This document shows, piece after piece, positions 42,377-50,773 of a stretch of DNA of 64,000 nt. Made by a program: the position numbers and the translations under genes. The notes below the pieces were generated by a model, which saw only the letters and a program-made list of their open reading frames with translations, was not told where the DNA came from and searched no databases. Numbering within the stretch: position 1 is the stretch's first letter; every line of letters starts with the position of its first letter. Source of the stretch: JBCCFK01 sp965262315 (GTDB taxonomy: Bacteria > Actinomycetota > Acidimicrobiia > Acidimicrobiales > UBA8592); the NCBI GenBank assembly GCA_965262315.1, contig CBDHFJ010000105.1, positions 62,001 through 126,000 on the forward strand. The letters are read 5' to 3'.

Positions 42377-43185
42377 GTTGTCTCCTCGATGACGGTGGAG
42401 TCCTCGATCAGGTCGACGACCTTGACGGCGGTTCGACGGCCCGACACGCCCGGGGCCCCGGTGAAGAGTGCACGGCCGCCGACCAGGCCGGTCACGGGCG
42501 CCTCGAGCTCGTGCTCGAGGCAGATGACATCACCCGGTTCGAGTGCCGCGACGTCCTGGGCGTTCAGCTGAACCGGCGAGTACTGGAAGCTCACGGGCAG
42601 GCTGACTTCGTCACAGATCGCCGCCATTCGCTGGGTGTCGACCTCATGGGTGTCGTCGACGACGTGGTGGGCGAGGGCCTCGAAGATCATCGGGTAGTCG
42701 ACGCCGCCGTGTCGAAGTGTGGTCTCGACGACGATCGACCGGGCAGGGTCGCCGTACTCGCGCTCGATCAGCGCCACGGCCTCGGGCCGACCGGGCTGGA
42801 GCGCGTCGACGATGATGTTCGCCGCCCCGAGCAGCCGGTCGAGGCACAGGGTCAGCTCGAGTTCGCTCGGTTCGCCGTCGCTGGGCCTGCCGCGGCCGCC
42901 CATGATGAGGTCGGCGAGCACATTGATCAGTTCGTTGGGGCAGAACATCGCGCCGAGCAGTCCCGACCGAGCCTCGATCGCGAACCGGCGGTTTCCGGCA
43001 GCAACGGCGGGCCCGGGCACCGATCTGGTCACGGTCAACGGTCCGTCGACGTTGGTCTCGGACACGAGCGCCCGAAGGGCCAGGGGCGCGACGCCCTCTG
43101 CCGCGGTTCGTGCGTCGAGCAACAGCTCGACGGAACTCACGCTCGACCCGACCTCATAGGGGAGGGCGACTGCACCTTGCTTCAC
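42373..43185 (-). CDS. fliM: Flagellar motor switch protein FliM
   Basis: About 270 residues. A CheC/FliY-like middle domain ('FCPNELINVLADLIMGGRGRP', 'LCLDRLLGAANIIVDALQPG') and a C-terminal SpoA domain ('LEPGDVICLEHELEAPVTGLVGG') are clear. The usual N-terminal CheY-P-binding segment (LSQxEIDALL) is missing. GTG 43185 begins eight bases after a near-perfect sigma28 -10 box and may be leaderless; GTG 43140 with a GAGG site is the alternative. It heads the fliM-fliN-fliO unit. Confidence 0.88.
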   Translation of the reverse strand: MKQGAVALPYEVGSSVSSVELLLDARTAAEGVAPLALRALVSETNVDGPLTVTRSVPGPAVAAGNRRFAIEARSGLLGAMFCPNELINVLADLIMGGRGRPSDGEPSELELTLCLDRLLGAANIIVDALQPGRPEAVALIEREYGDPARSIVVETTLRHGGVDYPMIFEALAHHVVDDTHEVDTQRMAAICDEVSLPVSFQYSPVQLNAQDVAALEPGDVICLEHELEAPVTGLVGGRALFTGAPGVSGRRTAVKVVDLIEDSTVIEETT

Positions 43186-43193
43186 ACCTCTGG

Positions 43194-43220
43194 AGATCGG
43201 CGGCTCGATCCCGTTCTTTA
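43194..43220 (-). promoter_or_regulatory. FliA (sigma28)-type promoter of fliMNO
   Basis: Minus strand: TAAA (43220-43217), 15 bases, GCCGATCT (43201-43194): the best match to TAAA-N15-GCCGATAA in the window. It faces away from the flgB promoter 48 bases off. Confidence 0.75.
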
Positions 43221-43268
43221 GGTCGGTCGGCCCAGGCCAACCGGCCCGGGCCGAATTGTCCGAAACCC

Positions 43269-43295
43269 TCAAGTCGGATCCGGTCGGTCCGATGG
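43269..43295 (+). promoter_or_regulatory. FliA (sigma28)-type promoter of the flgB operon
   Basis: Plus strand: TCAA (43269-43272), 15 bases, TCCGATGG (43288-43295). It resembles the flagellin promoter. The leader to flgB is about 145 bases and holds a strong hairpin with a U tract. Confidence 0.7.
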
Positions 43296-43329
43296 AGGCG
43301 CCACAACGGAATGAACCTCGTTCACGGAT

Positions 43330-43380
43330 GAACGCACCCCAGACCACGGCCAACGGCTGTGTTCGATGGTGCGTTCTTTT
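43330..43380 (+). terminator. Attenuator-like hairpin with U tract in the flgB leader
   Basis: GAACGCACC (43330-43338) pairs with GGTGCGTTC (43368-43376), followed by TTTT (43377-43380). Inside the loop CACGGCC-AAC-GGCTGTG makes a second seven-pair stem. This is an intrinsic-terminator shape lying between the promoter and flgB, so it would act as an attenuator. A six-codon frame (43311-43331) ends at the foot of the stem. Confidence 0.45.
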
Positions 43381-43447
43381 GCGTTTCGAGGCGCCGAGCT
43401 GCACGGGACATGCGGCTCCATGGGACACCACGTACCAGGAGACCACC

Positions 43448-43804
43448 ATGGCCCCCCTCTTCAGCGACACGACGATGAAGGCCGTCGAGTTCGCGCTCGC
43501 AGGCGTGAACAGGCGACAGCAGGCCACCGCGCACAACATCGCGAACGTCAATACGCCGGGGTTCCGCAGCAGTCGTGTCACCTTCGAGGACACGCTGGCC
43601 GACGCGTTGCGGACCGGCCGTTCGCTCGACCGTCTGGAGCACGGCACCGCGTCCGCCAACACGCCCATCAACGTCCGCGGCAATGACGTGGCGATGGAAG
43701 AGGAATCGCAGATCCTCATCCAGACCGGCATCCACTACGAGGCCCTGGTCGTGGGTATGAACCACAAGCTCGGCGTGCTCCGGACCGCCGTCGGGAGGCC
43801 GTGA
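43448..43804 (+). CDS. flgB: Flagellar rod protein FlgB
   Basis: 118 residues; 'MKAVEFALAGVNRRQQATAHNIANVNTPGFRSSRVTFED' in outline is the N-terminal rod motif (NxANxxTPGF), and the C-terminal helix 'ESQILIQTGIHYEALVVGMNHKLGVLRTAV' matches. It is the proximal rod subunit. AGGAG lies before ATG 43448; the frame is open upstream through the leader but that part has no flagellar features. Confidence 0.9.
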   Translation: MAPLFSDTTMKAVEFALAGVNRRQQATAHNIANVNTPGFRSSRVTFEDTLADALRTGRSLDRLEHGTASANTPINVRGNDVAMEEESQILIQTGIHYEALVVGMNHKLGVLRTAVGRP

Positions 43805-44202
43805 TGTTCAACTCGCTCAACATCGCGATGTCCGGTGCCATCGTCTCCCGGACGTGGATGGACGCGATCGCCGACAACGTCGCCAACGTCAACACGGTTC
43901 GGCCACCCGGCGAAGAGCCGTTCCGGGCTCGCCTGGTGGTTGCCGAGTCGGTGGAGTCCGTCGACGGGGGACCCGGTGGCGTCCGGGTCAACTCCATCGT
44001 GGTGGCCGAAGGCGAGCCCGGGCTCGTCTATGACCCGAACAATCCCCTGGCTGACGAGAACGGACTGGTCACCCAGCCGCTTGTCGACCTCGGCCAGCAG
44101 ATGAGCGACCTGGTGCTGGCCAGCCGAACCTACGAGGCGAACCTGAGCGTGATCGACCGCGTGCGCGACACCTACATGGCCGCGCTGAGGATCGGCCGAT
44201 GA
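43804..44202 (+). CDS. flgC: Flagellar rod protein FlgC
   Basis: 132 residues from ATG 43804, which overlaps the flgB stop (TGATG). N-terminal 'NIAMSGAIVSRTWMDAIADNVANVNTVRPPGEEPF' in outline and C-terminal 'MSDLVLASRTYEANLSVIDRVRDTYMAALRI' are typical of FlgC. Confidence 0.9.
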   Translation: MFNSLNIAMSGAIVSRTWMDAIADNVANVNTVRPPGEEPFRARLVVAESVESVDGGPGGVRVNSIVVAEGEPGLVYDPNNPLADENGLVTQPLVDLGQQMSDLVLASRTYEANLSVIDRVRDTYMAALRIGR

Positions 44203-44477
44203 GCATGATTCCGCCACTCCAGGGCGGCGCTGCTGCGCCGCTGCCGAATCGCTCCGGTCCGCCGCTCGGCGAGGGCTTCACCGATGCGATCGAGTCGGTG
44301 GCGTCCTCGTTGCAGGAGGCCGACCGGGTCACCCAACAGGTGACCACCGGGGAGCTCGAGGACCTCAGTCAGCTCACCGCGGCCACCAGCAAGGCTCAGA
44401 TCGCCGTCGAGTTGACCGTTGCCTTCCGCGACCGAGCTGTGTCGTCCTTCCAACAGATCATGCAGATGCAGGTCTGA
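44199..44477 (+). CDS. fliE: Flagellar MS-ring/rod junction protein FliE
   Basis: 92 residues; ATG overlaps the flgC stop (ATGA). 'GEGFTDAIESVASSLQEADRVTQQVTTGELEDLSQLTAATSKAQIAVELTVAFRDRAVSSFQQIMQMQV' in outline is the full FliE domain, ending in the family's 'y.ei..m.v'. Confidence 0.9.
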   Translation: MSMIPPLQGGAAAPLPNRSGPPLGEGFTDAIESVASSLQEADRVTQQVTTGELEDLSQLTAATSKAQIAVELTVAFRDRAVSSFQQIMQMQV

Positions 44478-44545
44478 TCTCTTCCCTGCGCTCCTGTCGC
44501 CCGCCCCGCCCGCTCCCGCCCCTTCGATGACCGGAAAGGTCTCCG

Positions 44546-46165
44546 TTGTCTGACCAGTCCTCCTCCGCCCCGCTGCCCGATCGCCTCCGCAACGACTTCT
44601 CGGCCTTCACGATCCCGCAGTACCTGGCCCTCGGGCTCATGGCGCTCGCGGTCGTGATCCTCGGCTTGTGGTTCATGAGCTGGTCGTCCACGCCGTCCTG
44701 GGAGGTCGTCGTGAGCGGGCTCGCACCGAACGACACCGCCGAGGTGTCGAGCGAGCTGTCGGCGGACGGCATCGAGTTCCGCCTCGCCAACGGTGGCACC
44801 GCCATCGAGGTTCCCAGCGATCAGGCGGACCAGGCCCGGGTGTCCATCGGCGACTCGCCGGCGGTGCTGGCGGCCGGTGACGGGTACGAACTCCTCGACG
44901 AGCAGGGCTTCCTCGCCTCCTCCTTCTCACAACGGGTCAACTACCAGCGGGCGATCGAGGGCGAGCTGGCCAGGACGATCACGGCGATGGATCGGGTCAC
45001 CTCGGCGATCGTGCACGTCGCGATCCCCGAGGATCGGCTCTTCGACGACGATGAACCGGCTGCCCGTGCCAGCGTCGTGGTCGGCGGTCGCATCGACCAG
45101 GGCACCGTGGCGTCGATCGCCAACGTGGTCGCCTCCGCCATTCCCGGGCTCGACGCGATGCACGTCACCGTCGCCGACACCTCGGGTCGTGTCCTCAACG
45201 GCGGTGAGGCCGATCTCTCCCGGGACATGCAGCTCCAGGCCGAGGACCTCTACGAGGCACAGCTCGAGCTGGCGGCCCAGTCGATGCTCAGCTCGGCGCT
45301 CGGCCCCGGCCGGGCCGTGGTCCGGGTGACGGCCGATCTCAATTTCGACGAGCTCGAACAGGAGACCGTCACCTACGACGCCGACACCCAGGTGATCCTG
45401 CGGGAGCAGCAGCTCGACGAGGCGTTCACCGGCGACAACACGGTCCCACTCGGGACGTTGGGCACTGCCGAGGAGGTCACCGAGGCCGGTGAGCTCGCCG
45501 GCGAGGAGGGCAGCGCCTACCTGCGCCAGGAACGCAACAGCGAGTTCGGCGTTCCGTCGACCCGCACCGTCAGCCGGCAGGCCCCCGGTCGGGTCGAGCG
45601 TCTGACCGTCGCGGTCATCGTGGACGACAGCGTGGAGCCCGCTCCCGACCCGGCCCAGCTGCAGACCCTCGTCGCTGCCGCGGTCGGCATCGACGAGACC
45701 CGCGGGGACTCCATCGTGGTCGAGTCGCTCACCTTCGACGAGGTCGTCACCGAGGATCTGGAGGGCCTCCCGGCGGCCGCGGCGGGAGGTGGCCTCGAGC
45801 CGATCCTCGGCTACGCCAAGACCGGCGCCGCCGTGCTCGGCCTGCTGCTCGCATTGCTCGCGCTGCGCAAGGGCATGAAGACCCTCGCACCGGTCGTCCG
45901 CGAACCGGTGGACATCGACCCGGCGAAGCTCGCTGAACTGACGGGCGGCGACGGTGGCGGTGACGGAGGCGGCCAGGACGAGGGCGGGGCCGCCGGGTCG
46001 GACGAGGACGAACAGACAGGTGGTGGCGAGCAGCCGGCGCTGATGGCCGCCGGTGCCGAGGACGACGCCGAAGTCACCACGGTCGACATGCTCGAGTTGA
46101 TCGACGCCCAGTCCGACGAGGTCGCGGTGATGCTGCGTGACCTCGTGTCGGAGACCGCGAGCTGA
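44546..46165 (+). CDS. fliF: Flagellar MS-ring protein FliF
   Basis: 539 residues starting at TTG 44546 with a GGAAAGG site; no in-frame ATG exists before the first membrane helix (~25-45). The ring-building motifs follow ('DEQGFLASSFSQRVNYQRAIEGELARTI', 'VTSAIVHVAIPEDRLFDDDEPAARASVVV' in outline), then a second membrane helix at ~430-446 and an acidic, Gly/Asp-rich linker before the FliG-binding C-terminus ('VDMLELIDAQSDEVAVMLRDL'). Confidence 0.93.
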   Translation: MSDQSSSAPLPDRLRNDFSAFTIPQYLALGLMALAVVILGLWFMSWSSTPSWEVVVSGLAPNDTAEVSSELSADGIEFRLANGGTAIEVPSDQADQARVSIGDSPAVLAAGDGYELLDEQGFLASSFSQRVNYQRAIEGELARTITAMDRVTSAIVHVAIPEDRLFDDDEPAARASVVVGGRIDQGTVASIANVVASAIPGLDAMHVTVADTSGRVLNGGEADLSRDMQLQAEDLYEAQLELAAQSMLSSALGPGRAVVRVTADLNFDELEQETVTYDADTQVILREQQLDEAFTGDNTVPLGTLGTAEEVTEAGELAGEEGSAYLRQERNSEFGVPSTRTVSRQAPGRVERLTVAVIVDDSVEPAPDPAQLQTLVAAAVGIDETRGDSIVVESLTFDEVVTEDLEGLPAAAAGGGLEPILGYAKTGAAVLGLLLALLALRKGMKTLAPVVREPVDIDPAKLAELTGGDGGGDGGGQDEGGAAGSDEDEQTGGGEQPALMAAGAEDDAEVTTVDMLELIDAQSDEVAVMLRDLVSETAS

Positions 46166-46167
46166 CC

Positions 46168-47175
46168 ATGCCGGTCGGACTTCCCGCCGAGCGCCTCCGG
46201 GTGGCGCAGATCCTCGTCGCCGTCGGGCCCGATCGCGCCGCAGGGATGCTGAAGGATCTCCCGCAGGAGGAGGTCGCACGCATCGCGGGCGACATGGCGG
46301 CGATCGACCTGTCCCCCGAGGAAGCCCGTGAGGTGCTCAAGGACTTCACGAAGGATCTGCTCCAGCGCAAGACCGCACCGGCCGGGATGGCGCTGGCGAA
46401 GCGGGTGCTGACCACGCTCTACGGCGACGAAGAGGCCCGTCGGGTCGCTCGGGAGATCGACCCCCGCGACGTCCAGCCGTTCGGCTGGATGACCAAGTTG
46501 GAGTCCGACGTCCTGGCCGCCGGCCTGTCCAGCGAACCCCCGGCAACCGTCGCGGTGGCACTCGCGCATCTCGATCCCGGCACGTCCGCTCGGGTCCTTC
46601 GCAAGATCCAGGACCCGCTGCGGTCCGATGTGGCCATGCGCATGGCGGCGCTGAGTTCGGTCGCCGACGACGTGGTCGAGGCGATCGATCGGAGTCTCCG
46701 CGACCGCGTCGGAGCCCGGCTCGGCAACAGCGGTCAGACCGTCGAGGGCGTGTCCATCCTGGTCGACGTCCTCACCCAGTCGAGCCCCAAGATCCAGAAG
46801 GCCATCGTGGAAGCGATCCGCCAGGAGGACGACAAGCTCGCCGTCCGGATCCAGGAACAGCTCTTCGTGTTCGAGGACATCGAGAACCTCGACGATCGAG
46901 CGATCCAGCAGGTCCTCAAGTCCATCGAGACGATGGACCTGGCGTTCGCCCTCCACTCGGCGCCGGCCGGCATCCAGGACCTGATCTTCCGCAACCTGTC
47001 GGAGCGTGCCCGCGACTCGCTCAAAGAGGAGATCGACTACCTCCAGAGCCCCAAGGCCGCCGACACCAAGGCCGCCAAGTCCCGGATCGTCGCCGTCGTG
47101 CGCGAGCTGGAGGAGTCCGGGGCCATCGAGATCGACCGCCCGGGCGTCGAGGACGACGAGGACGAGGACGACTGA
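46168..47175 (+). CDS. fliG: Flagellar motor switch protein FliG
   Basis: 335 residues, two bases after fliF. All three FliG domains are visible: 'AAGMLKDLPQEEVARIAGDMA' (N), the EHPQ-type region replaced by 'SSEPPATVAVALAHLDPGTSARVLRKI' (M), and the torque helix 'LDDRAIQQVLKSIETMDLAFALHSAPAGIQDLIFRNLSERARDSLKEEIDYL' (C) in outline, with the charged residues kept. Confidence 0.93.
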   Translation: MPVGLPAERLRVAQILVAVGPDRAAGMLKDLPQEEVARIAGDMAAIDLSPEEAREVLKDFTKDLLQRKTAPAGMALAKRVLTTLYGDEEARRVAREIDPRDVQPFGWMTKLESDVLAAGLSSEPPATVAVALAHLDPGTSARVLRKIQDPLRSDVAMRMAALSSVADDVVEAIDRSLRDRVGARLGNSGQTVEGVSILVDVLTQSSPKIQKAIVEAIRQEDDKLAVRIQEQLFVFEDIENLDDRAIQQVLKSIETMDLAFALHSAPAGIQDLIFRNLSERARDSLKEEIDYLQSPKAADTKAAKSRIVAVVRELEESGAIEIDRPGVEDDEDEDD

Positions 47176-47177
47176 CG

Positions 47178-47618
47178 ATGGCGAAGCCCAATCGGCTGCA
47201 CTCGGTCCTGCGCCTCGCGAAGCGCAACGAGGAGACCGCCCAGCGCGACGTGGTCGACGCGGGCCGACGCGCCCGCGACGCCACCGTCGGTGCCGCAGAG
47301 CAGGCGCGCCGCCTCGAAGAGATCGACGAGTCCGAACCGGTGAGCGCCGCGGAATTCGCCAAGCGCCGCCACAAGGCGTCGCTGCGTGCCGATCAGGCGG
47401 CCGATGCAGAAGCACGACTCAGGGAGATGCTCGAAGCAGAGTTGATCGCCCGCGAGGAGCTGCGAGGTGCGGTGCGTCGACGTCGGAGCCTCGAGGAACT
47501 CGAGTCCCGTCGTCTCGCCACCCAGGCCGGGCTCGCCGCCGCGGCGGCACAGCGAGCGCTGGACGAGCTGGCGGCGATGCGCCAGATCCGTGAAGAGGAG
47601 GATGGCGATGATCGCTGA
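47178..47618 (+). CDS. fliJ: Flagellar export chaperone/ATPase stalk FliJ
   Basis: 146 residues of almost continuous coiled coil rich in Arg, Glu and Ala ('LHSVLRLAKRNEETAQRDVV'). Size, coil and position after fliG support FliJ. fliH and fliI are not next to it but at 51.7-53.8 kb. The stop overlaps the next start by 11 bases. Confidence 0.75.
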   Translation: MAKPNRLHSVLRLAKRNEETAQRDVVDAGRRARDATVGAAEQARRLEEIDESEPVSAAEFAKRRHKASLRADQAADAEARLREMLEAELIAREELRGAVRRRRSLEELESRRLATQAGLAAAAAQRALDELAAMRQIREEEDGDDR

Positions 47619-48189
47619 CATCCCGGCTCGGGTGGCCCAGATCGAGGCTCGTTTCGGTGTGCGCCGCCAGGCGCAGGTACCGGCGGTACCGGCCTCGGCG
47701 GGTGCGACGGGCGGTGCCTCTGCGGCAGCGTGGGCTCGGTCCGTCGAGCGGTCCGACCCGTCCTGGTTGTCGCCTCGTGTTCACGGCGGATCCCCCGCCG
47801 CGGTCTCCAACGAGTACGACGATCTCTTCCGGGCGGCGGGTGCCCGATACGGCGTGGACCCGGCGCTCCTGAAGGCCGTCGCGTGGACGGAGTCGAACTT
47901 CCGTCCCGATGCCGTGTCGCACGCCGGCGCCCAGGGCTTGATGCAGATCATGCCGGGCACGGCCGAAGGCCTGGGGGTCGACCCCATGGACCCGGCGCAA
48001 GCCGTGGACGGTGCCGCCCGGTATCTGCGCCAGCAGCTGGATCGGTTCGGCGATCTGCGGCTGGCGCTCGCCGCCTACAACGCGGGGCCCGGCGCCGTCG
48101 AGAAGCACGGCGGCGTTCCCCCGTATGACGAAACCATCGGCTACGTGAGCAAGGTGCTCGGCCGCTATCAGAGTCTGGTGACCACATGA
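47608..48189 (+). CDS. Lytic transglycosylase of the flagellar operon
   Basis: 193 residues; ATG 47608 has a GAGGAGG site at six bases. Residues ~70-190 are an SLT (Slt/LtgG) domain: 'YDDLFRAAGARYGVDPALLKAVAWTESNFRPDAVSHAGAQGLMQIMPGTAEGLGV' in outline, with the catalytic Glu in 'AWTESNF'. It should cut the peptidoglycan for rod passage, the job of FlgJ elsewhere. No signal peptide is seen, so export through the flagellar gate is likely. Confidence 0.85.
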   Translation: MIADIPARVAQIEARFGVRRQAQVPAVPASAGATGGASAAAWARSVERSDPSWLSPRVHGGSPAAVSNEYDDLFRAAGARYGVDPALLKAVAWTESNFRPDAVSHAGAQGLMQIMPGTAEGLGVDPMDPAQAVDGAARYLRQQLDRFGDLRLALAAYNAGPGAVEKHGGVPPYDETIGYVSKVLGRYQSLVTT

Positions 48190-49607
48190 TCGATTCCGCA
48201 CCATCACAACTCCCCGTTCTCCCGGGCATGCCGGCGCAGACCGCTGCCGGGTCGACCGCAGGAGCCGCCGACGCCGAGGGGGTCGCCACCGACGGCGCCG
48301 CTCCGCCGGTGTTCGCGCAGCTCCTGGCGGCGCTCCGGGTCGACGTCGACACCGACGGCACCGAGCTCCTCGACGCGGGGGTGACCGAGGGCGAGGGCGA
48401 GGGTGAGGGTGAGGGCCGGACCACGTCAGGCGACGTGGTGCCGGCCATCCCGATCCTCACCGCCCAGATCGAGGGTGGGGTGCTGATCTCGCCCCTCGAG
48501 CCCGGTGGCGTCGTCGAAGCCGAGCACGGCCTCACGCTCGACCTCGGCGCCGGAGTCGTCGACGCACCTCGTGTCGACGGTGGCGAACCGGTCGTCATGC
48601 CGGGCGGCGCGATCGAGGTGGTCCCGGCCGGCCAACTGGCAGGCCAGCCCACACGTGCCGACCTCGCCGACGTCGTCGCGACCACGGTCGACCGTGGCGA
48701 CACGGCCACCGTCGGCCAGCAGCTGCCAGCGCACGGAGTCGACGGAGCCGAGGGTTCCGCCGAGGAGGTCCCGGTGACCCTGGTGCAGAGCTCGGCTCGA
48801 GATGAGCTCGAGCGCGCGCAGACCGATGCCGATGCCGATGCCGATGCCGACGGCAGCGAGTTCGCCGACAACGGCACGGAGCAGTCGAACGGCGTCGCCG
48901 AGCCCGCCGACGCCCTCCTCGATGACGAGGGTTCGACCGGACGTCGGGCCGATGACCTGGATGTCGACGGTCTCGACGACGCGGCGGCGGAGCAGCGGCC
49001 CGGCGAATCCTCCGAGCTCGGAGCCGACGCCGATGTCGACGTTGCCGCCGGCCGCATCGAGACCGCCCGCGGCACGGCCGGGACCGACGCCGCACCCGCC
49101 ACGGTGACCAGCGACCGGGCAGCCGCAGCGACGGCGACCCCGGCGGCACCGATCGCGGTCGAGCAGGTCGCGGCCGAGTCGAACGAGTCGGCACCGTTGG
49201 TGATCGATCGGGTGGCGCTGCGGAACGTACCCACGGTCGTCGTCGACCGGGTGCGGGCCCTGGATCCCTCCGGTGGCACGAACCGTGCCGTGGTCCGCCT
49301 CGATCCGCCGGACCTCGGCCAGATCGTGGTCGAGGTCGTGGGCCGCGGCGACGAGATCGCCGTGGTCGCCCGTGCGGACACCGCCGAGGCCGCCCGAGCG
49401 CTCGTCCGTCAGCGTGCCGAGATCCAGGCCGCCGTCGAGGCGCTGGGTCTGTCGGTCTCCGACTTCGACGTGCACCACGGCGACGGCAACGACGGCCAGG
49501 GACAACAGGGTCGCGACCAGCGACCGAACCGCCCCGCCGTCGATGGCGGGCCCGCCGGCTACCAGACCGCTGAACTGCCCGAACCCGAAGGAGAGCTCTT
49601 CCTGTGA
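48186..49607 (+). CDS. fliK: Flagellar hook-length control protein FliK
   Basis: 473 residues; ATG overlaps the transglycosylase stop (ATGA). A long acidic low-complexity N-terminal part includes a Gly-Glu repeat at 48389-48417 and an Asp-Ala repeat near 48825-48851. The C-terminal hook domain is seen at ~355-435 ('RAVVRLDPPDLGQIVVEVVGRGDEIAVV', 'LVRQRAEIQAAVEALGLSVSDFDVHHG' in outline). Confidence 0.85.
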   Translation: MIDSAPSQLPVLPGMPAQTAAGSTAGAADAEGVATDGAAPPVFAQLLAALRVDVDTDGTELLDAGVTEGEGEGEGEGRTTSGDVVPAIPILTAQIEGGVLISPLEPGGVVEAEHGLTLDLGAGVVDAPRVDGGEPVVMPGGAIEVVPAGQLAGQPTRADLADVVATTVDRGDTATVGQQLPAHGVDGAEGSAEEVPVTLVQSSARDELERAQTDADADADADGSEFADNGTEQSNGVAEPADALLDDEGSTGRRADDLDVDGLDDAAAEQRPGESSELGADADVDVAAGRIETARGTAGTDAAPATVTSDRAAAATATPAAPIAVEQVAAESNESAPLVIDRVALRNVPTVVVDRVRALDPSGGTNRAVVRLDPPDLGQIVVEVVGRGDEIAVVARADTAEAARALVRQRAEIQAAVEALGLSVSDFDVHHGDGNDGQGQQGRDQRPNRPAVDGGPAGYQTAELPEPEGELFL

Positions 49608-50185
49608 GCGACATCGGTATCTCCACCCTGGGCTCGAATCCGGTCGACACCGGCTTCCAGTCCGAAGCGCTGGCCAACCTGGACAAGGACACGTTCCTCC
49701 AGCTCCTCGTGGCCCAGATGCAGTACCAGAACCCGCTGAGTCCGGTGGACTCCCAGGAGTATCTGGCGCAGGCCGCGCAGTACGCGTCCGTCGAACAGCT
49801 CGAGAACATGGCCGAATCCCAGGCGGAGCTGAAGTCGATGCAGATGGTCAGCATCGCCACCGACCTGGTCGGCAAGGACGTCACCGCCTTCGACTCCTTC
49901 ACCGGCGGTGAGATCACGGGTCGGGTCGAGGCGGTGCGCTTCGGCACCGAGCCCATCCTGATCGTCGACGGCGCCGAGGTGCCGCTCACCGCGGTCATCG
50001 ACGTTCGAGACACCCCGGCTCGGCCCGACGTCGACACCGGTGGCGACAGTGAGGCCGTGGACCCGGCCGAGACCGAGATCGACACCGCAGGCGAAGCCGA
50101 AGTGTCGCCGGACGCAGCGACCGACGACGACTCCGGTCCCGACGCCGCCTCCGAGGCCGGCGACGGTGCGGCAGAGGCCGGCTGA
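49604..50185 (+). CDS. flgD: Hook-assembly scaffold FlgD
   Basis: 193 residues; GTG overlaps the fliK stop (GTGA). 'LDKDTFLQLLVAQMQYQNPLSPVDSQEYLAQAAQYASVEQLENM' in outline is the FlgD signature. The C-terminal FlgD-Ig fold is short and an acidic tail follows. flgE, which usually comes next, is absent; a terminator follows instead. Confidence 0.9.
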   Translation: MSDIGISTLGSNPVDTGFQSEALANLDKDTFLQLLVAQMQYQNPLSPVDSQEYLAQAAQYASVEQLENMAESQAELKSMQMVSIATDLVGKDVTAFDSFTGGEITGRVEAVRFGTEPILIVDGAEVPLTAVIDVRDTPARPDVDTGGDSEAVDPAETEIDTAGEAEVSPDAATDDDSGPDAASEAGDGAAEAG

Positions 50186-50257
50186 CGGCGGCACCGCCCG
50201 TCGACCATCTGACAGAAGCCGACCGCTGTGAACCGCTCAGATCCGCTCCCCGCCGTC

Positions 50258-50297
50258 TGCCGGGCAGGACGACCCGATCCCGTCGTCCCGCCCGGCA
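50258..50297. terminator. Bidirectional hairpin between flgD and fliW
   Basis: TGCCGGGC-A-GGACGAC, loop of eight bases, GTCGTCC-C-GCCCGGCA: 15 pairs with one mismatch, in the gap between two converging units. It should stop the flgB operon on the plus strand and csrA-fliW on the minus strand. Confidence 0.65.
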
Positions 50298-50335
50298 ACG
50301 GAGGCGGGCTCGTGGCCGCGGTCGATGGGGTCGGC

Positions 50336-50764
50336 TCAGGCCGGCTGGGGCAGGTCCGCTCGAGTGGGCAGGTCGTCGGTGAGGATCACCTGACGCCCCA
50401 GGCGCCGTTGCTCGTTGATGACGACCGGACCCAGGAGGTTCGCGGTGAATCGACGCTCCTCGCCGTGGCTGGTGACCAGGCAGAAGACCACCGCGTCGCC
50501 GGCGTCGGTCAAGTCGAGGAGCTCCTGGTCGGACTGGTCGAGCACGGGCTCGTAGGTCGGGAAGAGCGGCCAGGGGGTCACCGCCAGGAAGGCCACGTCG
50601 TCGTGGTCCGCGTCCTGCAGCCAGAAGAACAGACCGTCCTCGTCGACGGGCAGCAGGATCACCGACGTGGTGGTGGCGAAACCCACCAGGCCGTCGGGGA
50701 ACGTGACGACCTCGTCGTCGTCGATCTCGACGTCGCCGAAGCGGGTGGTGGACACGGTCGGCAC
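50336..50764 (-). CDS. fliW: Flagellar assembly factor FliW (first copy)
   Basis: 142 residues with the FliW pattern: 'VVTFPDGLVGF', 'FWLQDADHDDVAFLAVTPWPLFPTYEP', and 'RRFTANLLGPVVINEQRRLGRQVIL' in outline. FliW binds CsrA and flagellin in turn and so ties CsrA repression to flagellin level. GTG start nine bases after csrA. A second FliW lies at 55583-56035. Confidence 0.9.
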   Translation of the reverse strand: MPTVSTTRFGDVEIDDDEVVTFPDGLVGFATTTSVILLPVDEDGLFFWLQDADHDDVAFLAVTPWPLFPTYEPVLDQSDQELLDLTDAGDAVVFCLVTSHGEERRFTANLLGPVVINEQRRLGRQVILTDDLPTRADLPQPA

Positions 50765-50773
50765 GCGCCTACC

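Noticed and set aside
43256..43447. N-terminal extension of FlgB through the leader
   Set aside because: The frame is open to 43256, but it would begin upstream of the expected transcript start, covers the hairpin, and FlgB family N-termini start at 43448, where an AGGAG site stands.
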